64,000 bases of DNA from Kineococcus rhizosphaerae (lineage in GTDB: Bacteria; Actinomycetota; Actinomycetes; Actinomycetales; Kineococcaceae), in NCBI RefSeq assembly GCF_003002055.1, contig NZ_PVZF01000009.1, positions 186,001 through 250,000 of the forward strand. Reading direction: 5' to 3'. How positions within the stretch are numbered: position 1 is the stretch's first letter; each line of letters begins with the position of its first letter. Of this stretch, positions 9,200 through 17,386 are shown in pieces. The notes under the pieces are model-generated. The model had not been told where the DNA came from. It ran no database searches and worked only from the letters and a program-made list of their open reading frames with translations. A program made the position numbers and the translations under genes.

Positions 9200-9582
9200 C
9201 GACGCGGCGACCGGTCGCACACCAGGGAACTGTTCCCGGTCCCCGGTGCGGGCACAACGACCGCGTCGGGTGAAGTTCGAGGGTCCTTCACGCGGACCGA
9301 CGGTTGCGGGCGGCGGCCACGGCCGCACCGCCCCGTCCCGGGCCCGTCGAAACCCCGGAAGTTCCGGAGGGGTCAGCTTCGCACCACGCTCCGCCGGACC
9401 GCGCCGCGGGTTCCGGGGCCGGGTCCCTGCACCGTCGCACGTCGTGCGCAACCCGGGGAGGGCCCACCCGGACCCGTCCGGATGAACCTCCGTCCCGGGC
9501 GGGCGCGAGCGGTCGCCGTCCCCTAGCTTCGCGGGACCGGTGGCGGTGCCGCCCCGGACCGCCGCGACCCGAGGACCACACC
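9200..9582. other. Divergent intergenic region ppsR / cell-wall protein
   Basis: 383 bp without a convincing gene. A -10-like TAGCTT at 9524-9529 would start transcription about 47 nt before the plus-strand ATG 9583, which has GAGGA at 9571-9575. I do not see a clear promoter for ppsR or a named regulatory site. Confidence 0.45.
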
Positions 9583-10611
9583 ATGCGTCTCACCCGTCGT
9601 TCCACCCTGCCCGCGCTCGCCGCGGCGACCCTGCTGGTGGGTTTCACCGGCAGCGCCGCCCAGGCGGCGACGCCCGTGCCGAAGGTGGGCACCCCGTTCC
9701 CCTACGTGGGGCTGGTGCGGGCCGCGGGCGCGGACCGGTACGAGACGGCCGCGGTCATCTCGCAGGGGTCCTTCCAGCCGTCGGCGGGCTCCTCGGTGTT
9801 CGTCACCAGCGGCGAGGCCCCCGCCGACGCCCTGACGGCCGGCCCGGCCGCCGCGAGCCTGGACGCCCCGCTGCTGCTGACCCGGGCCGGCGACCTGCCC
9901 GCCCCGACCGCCGCCGAACTGGCCCGGCTCAAGCCCACGACCGTCTACGTCGTCGGGGGCACCGACCGCGTCTCCGACGCGACGCTGACCGCGATCGGCG
10001 CCGCCGCCCCCGGTTCGACCGTCGAGCGCATCGCGGGCGCGGACCGGTACGCGACCGCCGTGGCCGTGGCCGACGCGTTCTTCCCGAACCCAGAGGGTGT
10101 CGTCCTGACCCGTGGCGACACCTTCCCCGACGCCCTGTCCGGCGGGGCGGCCGCCGCGTCCAGCGGGGTCCCGGTGATGATCACCGAACCCGGGCAGCTG
10201 CCCGCCCCGGTGGCGTCCTGGATGGCCGCGCACACCTTCGCCGCCAGCCTCGTCGTCGGCGGCCCCGACTCGGTCAGCCCCGACGTCGCCACGGCGCTGG
10301 CCGCCCGCACGACGGGGTCGGCCCCGACCCGCATCGCGGGCGCCGACCGGTACGACACCTCCTCGGCGGTCGCCGCGAAGGTCTTCCCGAAGGCGACCAC
10401 GGTGGTCCTGGCCACGGGCGACAACTTCCCCGACGCCCTCGCCGGGGTCCCCGCCGCCGCCGTCAACGCGGCGCCGATCCTGCTGCTGCCCCAGACGTGC
10501 TTCCCGGCCTCGACGTTCGACTACCTCAGCACGTTCACCGAGGGCGTCAGCGAGATCATCCTCGGCGGCCCGACCGCGGTCACCCCGGAGGCGCTCAGCG
10601 TCGACTGCTGA
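9583..10611 (+). CDS. Secreted protein with three cell-wall-binding repeats
   Basis: 342 residues. The signal peptide has an RLTRRS head, a hydrophobic core and a probable cut after AQA near residue 28. The rest is three copies of the cell-wall-binding repeat 2 family (PF04122 type), each opened by an R(I/A)AGADRY(E/A/D)T(A/S) motif and containing (A/S)xGxxxPDAL and VVGGxxxVS. Such repeats anchor proteins to secondary wall polymers in Gram-positive bacteria. No catalytic domain is present, so this is a repeat-only wall protein. Start ATG 9583 has GAGGA 7 nt upstream. It ends in a strong hairpin and stands alone between divergent or unrelated genes. Confidence 0.85.
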   Translation: MRLTRRSTLPALAAATLLVGFTGSAAQAATPVPKVGTPFPYVGLVRAAGADRYETAAVISQGSFQPSAGSSVFVTSGEAPADALTAGPAAASLDAPLLLTRAGDLPAPTAAELARLKPTTVYVVGGTDRVSDATLTAIGAAAPGSTVERIAGADRYATAVAVADAFFPNPEGVVLTRGDTFPDALSGGAAAASSGVPVMITEPGQLPAPVASWMAAHTFAASLVVGGPDSVSPDVATALAARTTGSAPTRIAGADRYDTSSAVAAKVFPKATTVVLATGDNFPDALAGVPAAAVNAAPILLLPQTCFPASTFDYLSTFTEGVSEIILGGPTAVTPEALSVDC

Positions 10612-10619
10612 CGCGCAGC

Positions 10620-10657
10620 GGACCGACGGGCGCCGGGACCGTGGCGCCCGTCAGTCC
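10620..10657 (+). terminator. Terminator after wall-repeat gene
   Basis: A perfect 10-bp stem (10625-10634 with 10643-10652) is extended by a further 4 bp beyond one mismatch. It lies directly after the stop codon. Confidence 0.65.
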
Positions 10658-10841
10658 GTCTCGGGGCCGCGGCAGTAGGGGCAGTCCTCCCCGCACCCCG
10701 CACCGGCCCCACCCGCGTCCCGGACCCCGTCCCGGACCCCGTACGAGGCCGGGGGACGCCACCCCCGGGCCTCGGGTTCGCGCACCACGGTTCCAGCTCC
10801 TGCACCAGTTCCTGCATCCACCACGCGTTCCACTGTGGCAC
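10651..10841 (-). pseudogene. Small Cys-containing protein gene split by a one-base frameshift
   Basis: Two minus-strand frames look coding by codon use but meet out of phase. The upstream half starts at GTG 10841 and reads PQWNAWWMQELVQELEPWC, with G/C third bases and A/T-rich second bases. The downstream half reads REPEARGWRPPASYG... and ends CGEDCPYCRGPETD at 10651, with a C-x3-C-x2-C cluster. Adding one base near 10775-10785 would join them into a protein of about 63 residues with a metal-binding-like C-terminus. The 3' end overlaps the convergent terminator. I do not recognise the family. The break could be real decay or a sequencing error in a GC-rich tract. Confidence 0.45.
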
Positions 10842-10973
10842 CGCACCCCGCACCGACCGCCGCGACGCGCGGAGCCCGCACGACCTCCCCCACGGACGTC
10901 CGCCGTCCCTGCGCCGATCCACCACGCTCCGCCGGGCGAGGGGCGATCGGGAGCTCCGCGGGCACCCACCCGG

Positions 10974-10979
10974 TAGCTT
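10974..10979 (+). promoter_or_regulatory. -10 element of leaderless promoter
   Basis: TAGCTT ends 6 nt before GTG 10986, placing the expected transcription start at the start codon. There is no Shine-Dalgarno sequence. Confidence 0.45.
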
Positions 10980-10985
10980 CTCGGC

Positions 10986-13316
10986 GTGAGCAGCCACCCC
11001 GCAGACCAGCACGCAGACCTCCACCGCGGGCTGCTGGCCGTCCTGCGCGGCGGCCCGGCCGGCGGCGCGGTCGACGGCCGGGCCCCCGAGCCCGGCCCGG
11101 CGCCCGCCACCGTCTCCCTCGTCCCGCGGACCGCGACGTCGCGCCACCAGCTGGCCGTCGACACCGTCCTGGGCGGCGCACCGGTCCTCGTCGACGTGGG
11201 CGCTCAGGGCCCCGTCCTGCTCGTGGGCCTGCTGACCGCCCTCGCCGCGGCGGGCCGCCGGGTGCGGCTGCTGCCCGGGGCCTCCACGGAGGCGGCCCGC
11301 GAGGAGCTGGGCCGGCTCGGCCTGGCCCACCTGCTGGCCGGCACCGCGGAGGACGTCGCACGCCGCGGCGCGGACCTGCCGCCGACCGACCCGAACCGCT
11401 GGCTGAACCTGCTGCGCGACCTGGACGCGCGCAACCGGTCCTGGTTCACGGCCCGCGAGGGTGCTCCCAGCCGGTTCGAGGCCCTCGCGGGGCTCGCAGC
11501 GCTGCGGGCCGAGCACCTGCACCCGCCGCTGCTGCCCGCGGCGGCGGCGTGGACGGCGGCCGACCGCGCCCGCGTCGTCACGCTCCTGGACCGGGGCCCG
11601 GCCGGGCCGGGCGCCGGCCCCGACCCGCTGGCCGGGGCGTCCGACGAGCAGGTCGCCGCCGTCGCCGACGCGCTGGAGACCCTGCCCGGGCTGCTGGAGC
11701 GGACCGCCGGGTTCGTGGAGCGGCTCCAGCGCCTCGGGTGGCGCGGGCCGGACACCGTGGACGGGCTCGACGTCGCGGTCGCGGTGCTCGCCCGCGTCGA
11801 GGACGTCCAGCGGACCTACGTGGCGGCGGCCCTGCACACCGACCTCGACCAGGCCCGCGCGATCCTGGCCCGCCAGCCGCGGTCCCTGCTGTCGGGCGAG
11901 GAGCGCGAGCGCCGCCGCGAGCTGAAGCGGTTGTCGGCGCTGCGCCACGACGGGGGGTCCTTCGGGACCGCCGACGTCGACGCGCTGGCGGCGGTGCACT
12001 GGGCGTGGGGCGAGCACGCGAACGGCACCCCGGCGGTGCTGCCGGACCGCGCCGACCTCGTCGCGCTGCTGGCGTCGCTGCGCCGCGACCTCGGCCGGGT
12101 GCGTGAGGTCCTCGACGTCCCCGCCGACCCGCCGGTCGCGCACCTGGCGGAGCTGGCCGGGACCGTCCGGGCGGCCGCGGCGGCGGCGCGGGCCCGGCAG
12201 GACCGGGCGGCGGTGGCGGTCGACGGCCTGGACGACCTCGCGGCCGCCGTCCCCTCGGGGGCGACGACGGACGAGGTCGCCCGGCTCGTCGAGGGCACGA
12301 CGTGGCGGGCCGTCGGGGAGGCCCCCGAGCCGGGCGGCGGGTCCGTGGAGGACCTGGCCGAGGAGTTCCGCCGGCTCGACGACCTGCGCCGGGCGCGGGC
12401 CGTGCGGGAGCTGCAGCTGGCGCTGTCGGGGGCGCGGGCGCACGCCGTCCTCGTCGGCGACGACGCGGGCCAGGACGCGGGCCCGGACGCGGGTCCCGCC
12501 GACGTCCCGGTCGACGTCCTCGTGGTGGACGACGCGCACCGGGCGGACGCGGCCCGCCTCGCGCAGCTGGCCGAGGGGGCCCGGCAGGTCGTGCTGCTCG
12601 GGTCCGGCGACGGGGCGCCGGACGCGGCGTGGGCCCGGGCCCGGCAGCTGCTGCCCGTCGTGTCCCTGGAGCTGCCGCTGCGCCGCTCGGCGCTGCACGA
12701 CACCGTCGCCGAGGCCCTGCGCGCCGCCGGGCCCGCCGTCGGGGACGACCCGGCGTCCGGGCTCGTCCTGACCGAGGGCGACACCCGGCTGCGGGTGGAC
12801 GTCGAGGACGCGCTCGCGGCGCTGCGCGTGCAGGACCGGGAGGTGGCGCTGCCGGCCCTGCGCCGGGCCGAGGGCGTCCCGTACCGGGTGCTGCGGGTCG
12901 CGGACTGGTTCGGCGACCACCGGGGCACGACGCGGCGAGTCGTGGAGGCCTTCCGCGCCCTCGAGCCGGCCGCCCCGGCGGGACCGGTCGCGCCGGTCGT
13001 CCCGCCCGCCCCGGTGGACACCTTCCCCCGGGGCCTGGGCTCGGCCGAGGACGCCCACCGCGCCGTGTCGGAGTTCCTGACGGCCCTGGGCGGGGGGAAC
13101 CCGAACATCGACCAGACCCCCGTCGCGGTGGTGGACGCGGCGATCGCGCTGAGCTACGCCGACCTCGGGACGCAGGCCGGCGACCAGGCCGTCCTCGACG
13201 CGGCGATGGACCTGCTGACCTACCGCCGGCGCGGGGTGAAGGTGCTGCGGGCCTTCAAGGACTCGTTGCAGCGCAGCAAGAAGCGGATGCGCGGAGCGGG
13301 CGTCAAGGTCTCCTGA
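10986..13316 (+). CDS. Degenerate superfamily 1 helicase-like protein with nuclease-like C-terminus
   Basis: 776 residues, cytoplasmic. The order resembles large DNA2/NAM7-type helicases: a P-loop-position segment (APVLVDVGAQGPVLLVGLL, about 60-80), a long Ala/Arg-rich helical insert with LLRDLDARNRSW, a Walker-B-position segment VDVLVVDDAHRAD (about 510-525), and a C-terminal stretch with YRVLRVADWFGDHRG reminiscent of the Vsr-like MTES_1575 nuclease domain that ends some of these helicases. The Walker A GxGK(T/S) is gone and DExx reads DDAH, so ATP hydrolysis is unlikely. A final 75-residue helical segment ends in a Lys/Arg-rich tail. The start follows a -10 at 10974, with no ribosome site. 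The assignment rests on motif order and is tentative. Confidence 0.55.
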   Translation: MSSHPADQHADLHRGLLAVLRGGPAGGAVDGRAPEPGPAPATVSLVPRTATSRHQLAVDTVLGGAPVLVDVGAQGPVLLVGLLTALAAAGRRVRLLPGASTEAAREELGRLGLAHLLAGTAEDVARRGADLPPTDPNRWLNLLRDLDARNRSWFTAREGAPSRFEALAGLAALRAEHLHPPLLPAAAAWTAADRARVVTLLDRGPAGPGAGPDPLAGASDEQVAAVADALETLPGLLERTAGFVERLQRLGWRGPDTVDGLDVAVAVLARVEDVQRTYVAAALHTDLDQARAILARQPRSLLSGEERERRRELKRLSALRHDGGSFGTADVDALAAVHWAWGEHANGTPAVLPDRADLVALLASLRRDLGRVREVLDVPADPPVAHLAELAGTVRAAAAAARARQDRAAVAVDGLDDLAAAVPSGATTDEVARLVEGTTWRAVGEAPEPGGGSVEDLAEEFRRLDDLRRARAVRELQLALSGARAHAVLVGDDAGQDAGPDAGPADVPVDVLVVDDAHRADAARLAQLAEGARQVVLLGSGDGAPDAAWARARQLLPVVSLELPLRRSALHDTVAEALRAAGPAVGDDPASGLVLTEGDTRLRVDVEDALAALRVQDREVALPALRRAEGVPYRVLRVADWFGDHRGTTRRVVEAFRALEPAAPAGPVAPVVPPAPVDTFPRGLGSAEDAHRAVSEFLTALGGGNPNIDQTPVAVVDAAIALSYADLGTQAGDQAVLDAAMDLLTYRRRGVKVLRAFKDSLQRSKKRMRGAGVKVS

Positions 13317-13347
13317 CCACCCGTCACCTCCCCCTCCCCCGCGCAAC

Positions 13348-13445
13348 GCGCACCTCGCGCCCTCCCCGCGCCTCCCCGCGGGTCCGAGGCACACCTCGCG
13401 CCCTCGGAACGCCCCCGGCAGGGCGCGAGGTGCGCCTCGCGCCCT
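13348..13445. repeat. Intergenic cluster of direct and inverted GCGCACCTCGCGCCCT repeats
   Basis: A 16-bp unit at 13348-13363 recurs as a perfect inverted copy at 13420-13435. The latter also forms a perfect 11-bp hairpin with 13435-13445 (loop TGCG, 13431-13434). A third, imperfect direct copy lies near 13391-13405. The inner hairpin probably terminates the helicase-like gene; the extra copies suggest a small dispersed repeat. Confidence 0.6.
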
Positions 13446-13472
13446 CGACGCGGGCGCGCGATGATCGCGTCC

Positions 13473-14591
13473 GTGACCCGCGAGGTGGACGTCGTGGTGC
13501 TGGGGGCCGGCGCGGCCGGGCTGGCCACGGCGGCCTGCCTGCGCCGCCGCGGGCTCGATCCCGTGGTCCTCGACCGCGGGGACCACGTCGGGCAGGTCTG
13601 GCACGAGCGCTACGACCGCTTGCACCTGCACACCCCGCGGGTCCAGTCGGCGCTGCCCGGGCTCCGGCTGCCGGCGGGCGCCGGCCGGTGGGTCGCGCGC
13701 GACGACTTCGCGGCGTACCTGGCCGGGTACGCGCAGGTGCACCGGATCCGGCCGCAGTTCGGGCACGACGTCGAGCGCGTCGTCCGCCGCGGTGGCCGGT
13801 GGGACGTGCGGACGTCGGCGGGGTCCTTCCGGGTGCGCGAGCTGGTGGTGGCGACCGGGCACGCGAACTCGCCCGCGCTCCCGGACTGGGGCCGGGGCTC
13901 GGTGCGGGTCGTGCACTCGGCGGCGTACCGGAACCCGGGGCGCCTGGGAGCACGGTCGGTGCTGGTGGCGGGGGCCGGGAACTCGGGCGCGGAGATCGTC
14001 GTCGACCTCCTCGAGCACGGGGTCGCCGACGTGCTGTGGTCGGTCCGCACGCCGCCCCCGGTCGTGCCGCGGTCGCTGGGGCCCGTGCCGGCGACGCTGC
14101 TGACGATCGTGCAGCAACCGTTCCCGACGGCCCTCGTGGATCCGCTGAGCCGCTGGGCCGCGGCCCGTTCGGTCGGTGACCTGAGCGCCCACGGCCTGCC
14201 CCCGGCCCGGATCGGCCCGGTGGCGCGGACGCGCACGACCGGGGAACCGCCGGTCATCGACGTGGGGATCGTCGCGGCCCTGCGCGCCGGCCGGGTGCGC
14301 GTGGTGCCCGCGGTGACGCGGCTGGAGGGGGCCGACGTGGTGCTGGCCGAAGGTTCCCGGCACCGGCCGGACGTCGTGGTCGCCGCGACGGGGTTCAGCC
14401 CCGCGCTGGGGTTCCTCGAGCACCCGGACCTGCTGGACCGCTCCGGGCGGCCCCGGACCCACGGCGGCGCGAGCACCCCCGGCGCCCCGGGGCTGCGCTT
14501 CGTCGGCTTCCGGGTCCCGGCCCGGGGTGCGTTGTTCGAGGCCGGCCGCGACGCCCGCGCCGCGGCCCGCGCGATCACCCGGCGGGCGTAG
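13473..14591 (+). CDS. Flavin-dependent monooxygenase-like oxidoreductase
   Basis: About 372 residues. The FAD-binding Rossmann motif VVVLGAGAAGLATA opens the protein, and a second dinucleotide motif VLVAGAGNSGAE (about 175) binds NADPH. VVATGHANSP and VVAATGFSP are the linking ATG motifs of the flavin-containing monooxygenase/CzcO/YUCCA-like group. HVGQVWHERYDRLHLHT is also typical. The substrate is unknown. GTG 13473 lies 7 nt behind a GATGAT -10-like hexamer; ATG 13461, four codons earlier in the same frame, is the alternative. It stands alone between repeat-rich intergenic DNA and the symporter pair. Confidence 0.8.
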   Translation: MTREVDVVVLGAGAAGLATAACLRRRGLDPVVLDRGDHVGQVWHERYDRLHLHTPRVQSALPGLRLPAGAGRWVARDDFAAYLAGYAQVHRIRPQFGHDVERVVRRGGRWDVRTSAGSFRVRELVVATGHANSPALPDWGRGSVRVVHSAAYRNPGRLGARSVLVAGAGNSGAEIVVDLLEHGVADVLWSVRTPPPVVPRSLGPVPATLLTIVQQPFPTALVDPLSRWAAARSVGDLSAHGLPPARIGPVARTRTTGEPPVIDVGIVAALRAGRVRVVPAVTRLEGADVVLAEGSRHRPDVVVAATGFSPALGFLEHPDLLDRSGRPRTHGGASTPGAPGLRFVGFRVPARGALFEAGRDARAAARAITRRA

Positions 14592-14748
14592 GTCCCGCCC
14601 GGCCGGCGGGGCCGCCCGGCCGGACGGGGCATCACCCGGACGCCTCCTCCGGGGGAACAGGACGGTCGACGACCGGGTTCGCCTCGAGGCGGAAGTTGCC
14701 CCATGCAATAGTTGCCGCCGCCCGTACCGTCGCTCTGGAGTTGTCACC

Positions 14749-15099
14749 GTGTCCGCACGACCACCCTCGTCCTCCCCGTCCGACCCCGCCCAGCCGGACC
14801 CCGCCTCGTCGCACCGCAGCGACGTCTTCTTCGACATCCGCACCGTCATCGGCGGTCTGTTCGCCGTCTACGGCGTCGTCTGCCTCGTCTGGGGCCTGGT
14901 CTCCTTCACCGCGGCCGACCGCGCCAAGACCGGGGACGTCAACCTCAACCTCTGGACGGGGATCGGCATGCTCGTCCTGGCCGCCTTCTTCGTCGGCTGG
15001 ACCCTGCTGCGCCCCCTGCACCCGGCCGAGCAGCCCGCCGCCCAGTCCTCCGCGCAGTCCTCGGCGCAGTCCTCCGAGCAGCCGGAGGCGGGCCGGTGA
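14749..15099 (+). CDS. Small two-TM membrane protein upstream of symporter
   Basis: 116 residues. A Pro/Ser-rich N-terminus is followed by a hydrophobic hairpin (FFDIRTVIGGLFAVYGVVC and a second segment at about 65-88) and a Gln/Ser-rich tail with an AQSS repeat. GTG 14749 is 8 nt after GGAG. Its TGA overlaps the GTG of the sodium:solute symporter by GTGA, so the two are translationally coupled. It may be an accessory subunit, as small membrane partners are known for some symporters of this class. I do not recognise a named family. Confidence 0.7.
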   Translation: MSARPPSSSPSDPAQPDPASSHRSDVFFDIRTVIGGLFAVYGVVCLVWGLVSFTAADRAKTGDVNLNLWTGIGMLVLAAFFVGWTLLRPLHPAEQPAAQSSAQSSAQSSEQPEAGR

Positions 15100-16775
15100 T
15101 CGCCCTCGCCGCCGCGGCGCCGCAGCGCATCGACGCCCACCTCGTCGACTACCTGCTCGTCGCCTTCTACTTCGTCGTGGTCCTCGGCATCGGCCTCATC
15201 GCCCGCCGCAGCGTCTCCTCCAGCCTCGACTTCCTGCTGTCCGGCCGCAGCCTGCCCGCGTGGGTGACCGGCCTCGCGTTCGTCTCGGCCAACCTCGGCG
15301 CCACCGAACTGCTCGGGCAGGCCGCCAACGGGGCGCAGTTCGGTGAGCAGGCGTTCCACTACTACTGGATCGGCGCGATCCCGGCGATGGTGTTCCTCGC
15401 CCTGGTGATGATGCCGTTCTACTACGGCTCCAAGGTGCGCTCGGTCCCGGAGTTCCTCGGGCGCCGCTTCGACGCCAAGACGCAGCGCCTGCAGGGGTTG
15501 CTGTTCGCCATCGCCTCCGTCCTGCTGGCCGGGGTCAACCTCTACGCCATGGCCATCGTCGTCAACGCCCTGCTGGGGTGGCCGACGTGGCTGGCGATCG
15601 TCGTGGCAGGCATCATCGTCCTGGCCTACACGTTCCTCGGCGGTCTGTCGGCCGCGATCTACAACGAGGTCCTGCAGTTCTTCGTCATCGTCGTGACGAT
15701 GGTGCCCATCACCCTCGTCGGCCTGCACCGCGTCGGCGGCTGGGACGGGCTGGTCGCGAAGCTGACCGCCAACGGCGACACGAACATGCTGCAGGCGTTC
15801 CCCGCCCAGGACCTCACCGGCATCGGGTCCTCCATCGGCTCGACGTTCGGGGTCGTCCTCGGCCTCGGCTTCGTGACGAGCTTCGGGTACTGGACGACGA
15901 ACTTCACCGAGGTCCAGCGCGCCTTCTCGGCGCGCAACGCCGCTGCGGCGCAACGGACCCCGCTCATCGCGGCGATCCCCAAGGTGCTCATCGCCCTGGT
16001 CATCATCGTCCCCGGCATGATCGCCGCCGTCCTCATCCCCGGCATCGAGAGCCTCAAGCGGGGGCTGCCGAGCGACGTCACCTACAACGACGCCGTCCCG
16101 CTGCTGCTGCGCGAACTGCTGCCCAGCGGTTTCCTCGGCGTCGCCCTCGCGGGTCTGCTGGCCGCGTTCATGGCCGGCATGGCCGCCAACGTCAGCTCCT
16201 TCAACACCGTCTTCACCTACGACCTGTGGCAGGACTGGCTGCGACCGGGCCGCGACGACGCCCACTACCTCAAGGTCGGGCGCCTGGTCACCGTCGTCGG
16301 CACCGCGCTGGCCATCGGCACGGCGTTCATCGCCGCCGGGTTCTCGAACATCATGGACTACATCCAGACGTTGTTCTCGTTCTTCAACGTCCCACTGTTC
16401 GCCGTCTTCGCCTTCGGGCTGTTCTGGAAGAAGCTCACCGGCTCCGGGGGTTTCTGGGGCCTGCTGTCCGGCACGGTCAGCGCGATCGTCGTGTTCGTCA
16501 TGAACCAGGTCGGGGTCCTGTCCCTGTCCGGGCAGGGTTCCAGCTTCCTCGGCGGCGCCGTCGCGACGGTCGTCGCGGTCCTCGTCGGCCTCGTCGTCTC
16601 CCGCGGCGGGACCCCCCGCCCCGAGGCCGACCTGCGCGGCCTGGTCTGGACCCTCACCCCGGCCGAGGTGCGGGCCGTCCCGCGCGAGGCCGGCTGGTAC
16701 CGCTCCCCGGTGGTCCTGTCGGTGATCGTGCTGGTGCTGGCCGTCGGCGGCTACGTGCTGTTCGCGGTGATCTGA
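15096..16775 (+). CDS. Sodium:solute symporter (SSS family)
   Basis: 559 residues and about 13 hydrophobic segments. Family signatures include FLLSGRSLPAWVTGLAFVSANLGATE in the first helices (unwound sodium site), GGLSAAIYNEVLQFF, and GLLAAFMAGMAANVSSFNT near residue 355. The order and spacing match the SGLT/PutP superfamily of secondary importers. The substrate could be a sugar, inositol or another organic solute; the YYWIGAIPAM and GYWTTNFTEVQRAFSA segments favour the SGLT-like branch, but I would not name one. The start overlaps the preceding small membrane protein by 4 nt, with GGAGG upstream. Confidence 0.88.
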   Translation: MIALAAAAPQRIDAHLVDYLLVAFYFVVVLGIGLIARRSVSSSLDFLLSGRSLPAWVTGLAFVSANLGATELLGQAANGAQFGEQAFHYYWIGAIPAMVFLALVMMPFYYGSKVRSVPEFLGRRFDAKTQRLQGLLFAIASVLLAGVNLYAMAIVVNALLGWPTWLAIVVAGIIVLAYTFLGGLSAAIYNEVLQFFVIVVTMVPITLVGLHRVGGWDGLVAKLTANGDTNMLQAFPAQDLTGIGSSIGSTFGVVLGLGFVTSFGYWTTNFTEVQRAFSARNAAAAQRTPLIAAIPKVLIALVIIVPGMIAAVLIPGIESLKRGLPSDVTYNDAVPLLLRELLPSGFLGVALAGLLAAFMAGMAANVSSFNTVFTYDLWQDWLRPGRDDAHYLKVGRLVTVVGTALAIGTAFIAAGFSNIMDYIQTLFSFFNVPLFAVFAFGLFWKKLTGSGGFWGLLSGTVSAIVVFVMNQVGVLSLSGQGSSFLGGAVATVVAVLVGLVVSRGGTPRPEADLRGLVWTLTPAEVRAVPREAGWYRSPVVLSVIVLVLAVGGYVLFAVI

Positions 16776-16796
16776 GAGGTTCGGCAGGATGCAGCG

Positions 16797-17294
16797 GTGA
16801 GCACCGAACCGCTGCGCGTCATGACCGTCTGCACCGGCAACATCTGCCGGTCCCCCATGGCCGAGGTGGTCCTGCGCGACCGCCTCGACCGGGCAGGCCT
16901 GGGCGACCGGGTCGTCGTGGACTCCTCGGGCATCTCCGAGGAGGAGCACGGCAACCCGGTCGACCGGCGCGCTGCCTCCGTCCTGCGCGAGCACGGCTAC
17001 GACGTCCCGGCGCACGCGGCGCACCGCGCCACCCGTGAGGAGCTGGCCGGGCGCGACCTGCTGCTGGCCATGACGTCCCGGCACGCGCAGTGGCTGCGGG
17101 CCCAGGCCCCCGCCGGCGCCGACGTCCGGATGTACCGCTCCTTCGACCCCGCCGCCCCGCGGACGTCGCGCGAGGCCGACCTCGACATCGACGACCCGTG
17201 GTACGGGGACCGGTCTGACTTCGAGCGGACCCTGGAGCAGGTCGAAGCCGCCGCCGACGCGATCGTCGACCACCTGCGGACCCGCCTGCCCTGA
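16797..17294 (+). CDS. Low-molecular-weight protein-tyrosine phosphatase
   Basis: 165 residues. The P-loop VCTGNICRSP (Cys-x5-Arg, with the following Ser) is near residue 11, and the general-acid region DIDDPWYG lies near 138. Length and order match the LMW-PTP family. It hydrolyses phosphotyrosine or related low-mass phosphates in the cytoplasm. GTG 16797 follows a CAGGAT -10-like hexamer by 6 nt and lacks a ribosome site, so it may be leaderless and independent of the symporter. The gene is convergent with the methyltransferase, with a nested inverted repeat between. Confidence 0.92.
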   Translation: MSTEPLRVMTVCTGNICRSPMAEVVLRDRLDRAGLGDRVVVDSSGISEEEHGNPVDRRAASVLREHGYDVPAHAAHRATREELAGRDLLLAMTSRHAQWLRAQAPAGADVRMYRSFDPAAPRTSREADLDIDDPWYGDRSDFERTLEQVEAAADAIVDHLRTRLP

Positions 17295-17300
17295 CCCCGG

Positions 17301-17381
17301 CGATCAAGGAACCACCCGTGGCGATCAAGGAACCTCCTCGTACGGAGGGTCCTTGATCGCGGTCCGGGATTCCTTGATCGC
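17301..17381. repeat. Nested inverted repeat (ATCAAGGA family), probable bidirectional terminator
   Basis: GCGATCAAGGAACCTCC (17321-17337) pairs with 17344-17360 with one mismatch and a TCGTAC loop. An outer pair, CGATCAAGGAA (17301-17311) with TTCCTTGATCG (17370-17380), encloses it. That gives four copies of the ATCAAGGA core, two in each orientation, between convergent genes. Confidence 0.65.
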
Positions 17382-17386
17382 GGTGG

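Noticed and set aside
13317-13460. Short CRISPR-like array
   Set aside because: Units are imperfect, lie in both orientations and lack regular spacers; no cas genes are present.
10521-14849. A 1442-codon open frame on the minus strand
   Set aside because: It runs antisense to the helicase-like and monooxygenase genes and has the Arg/Gly/Pro composition of a GC-rich shadow frame; codon bias favours the plus strand.
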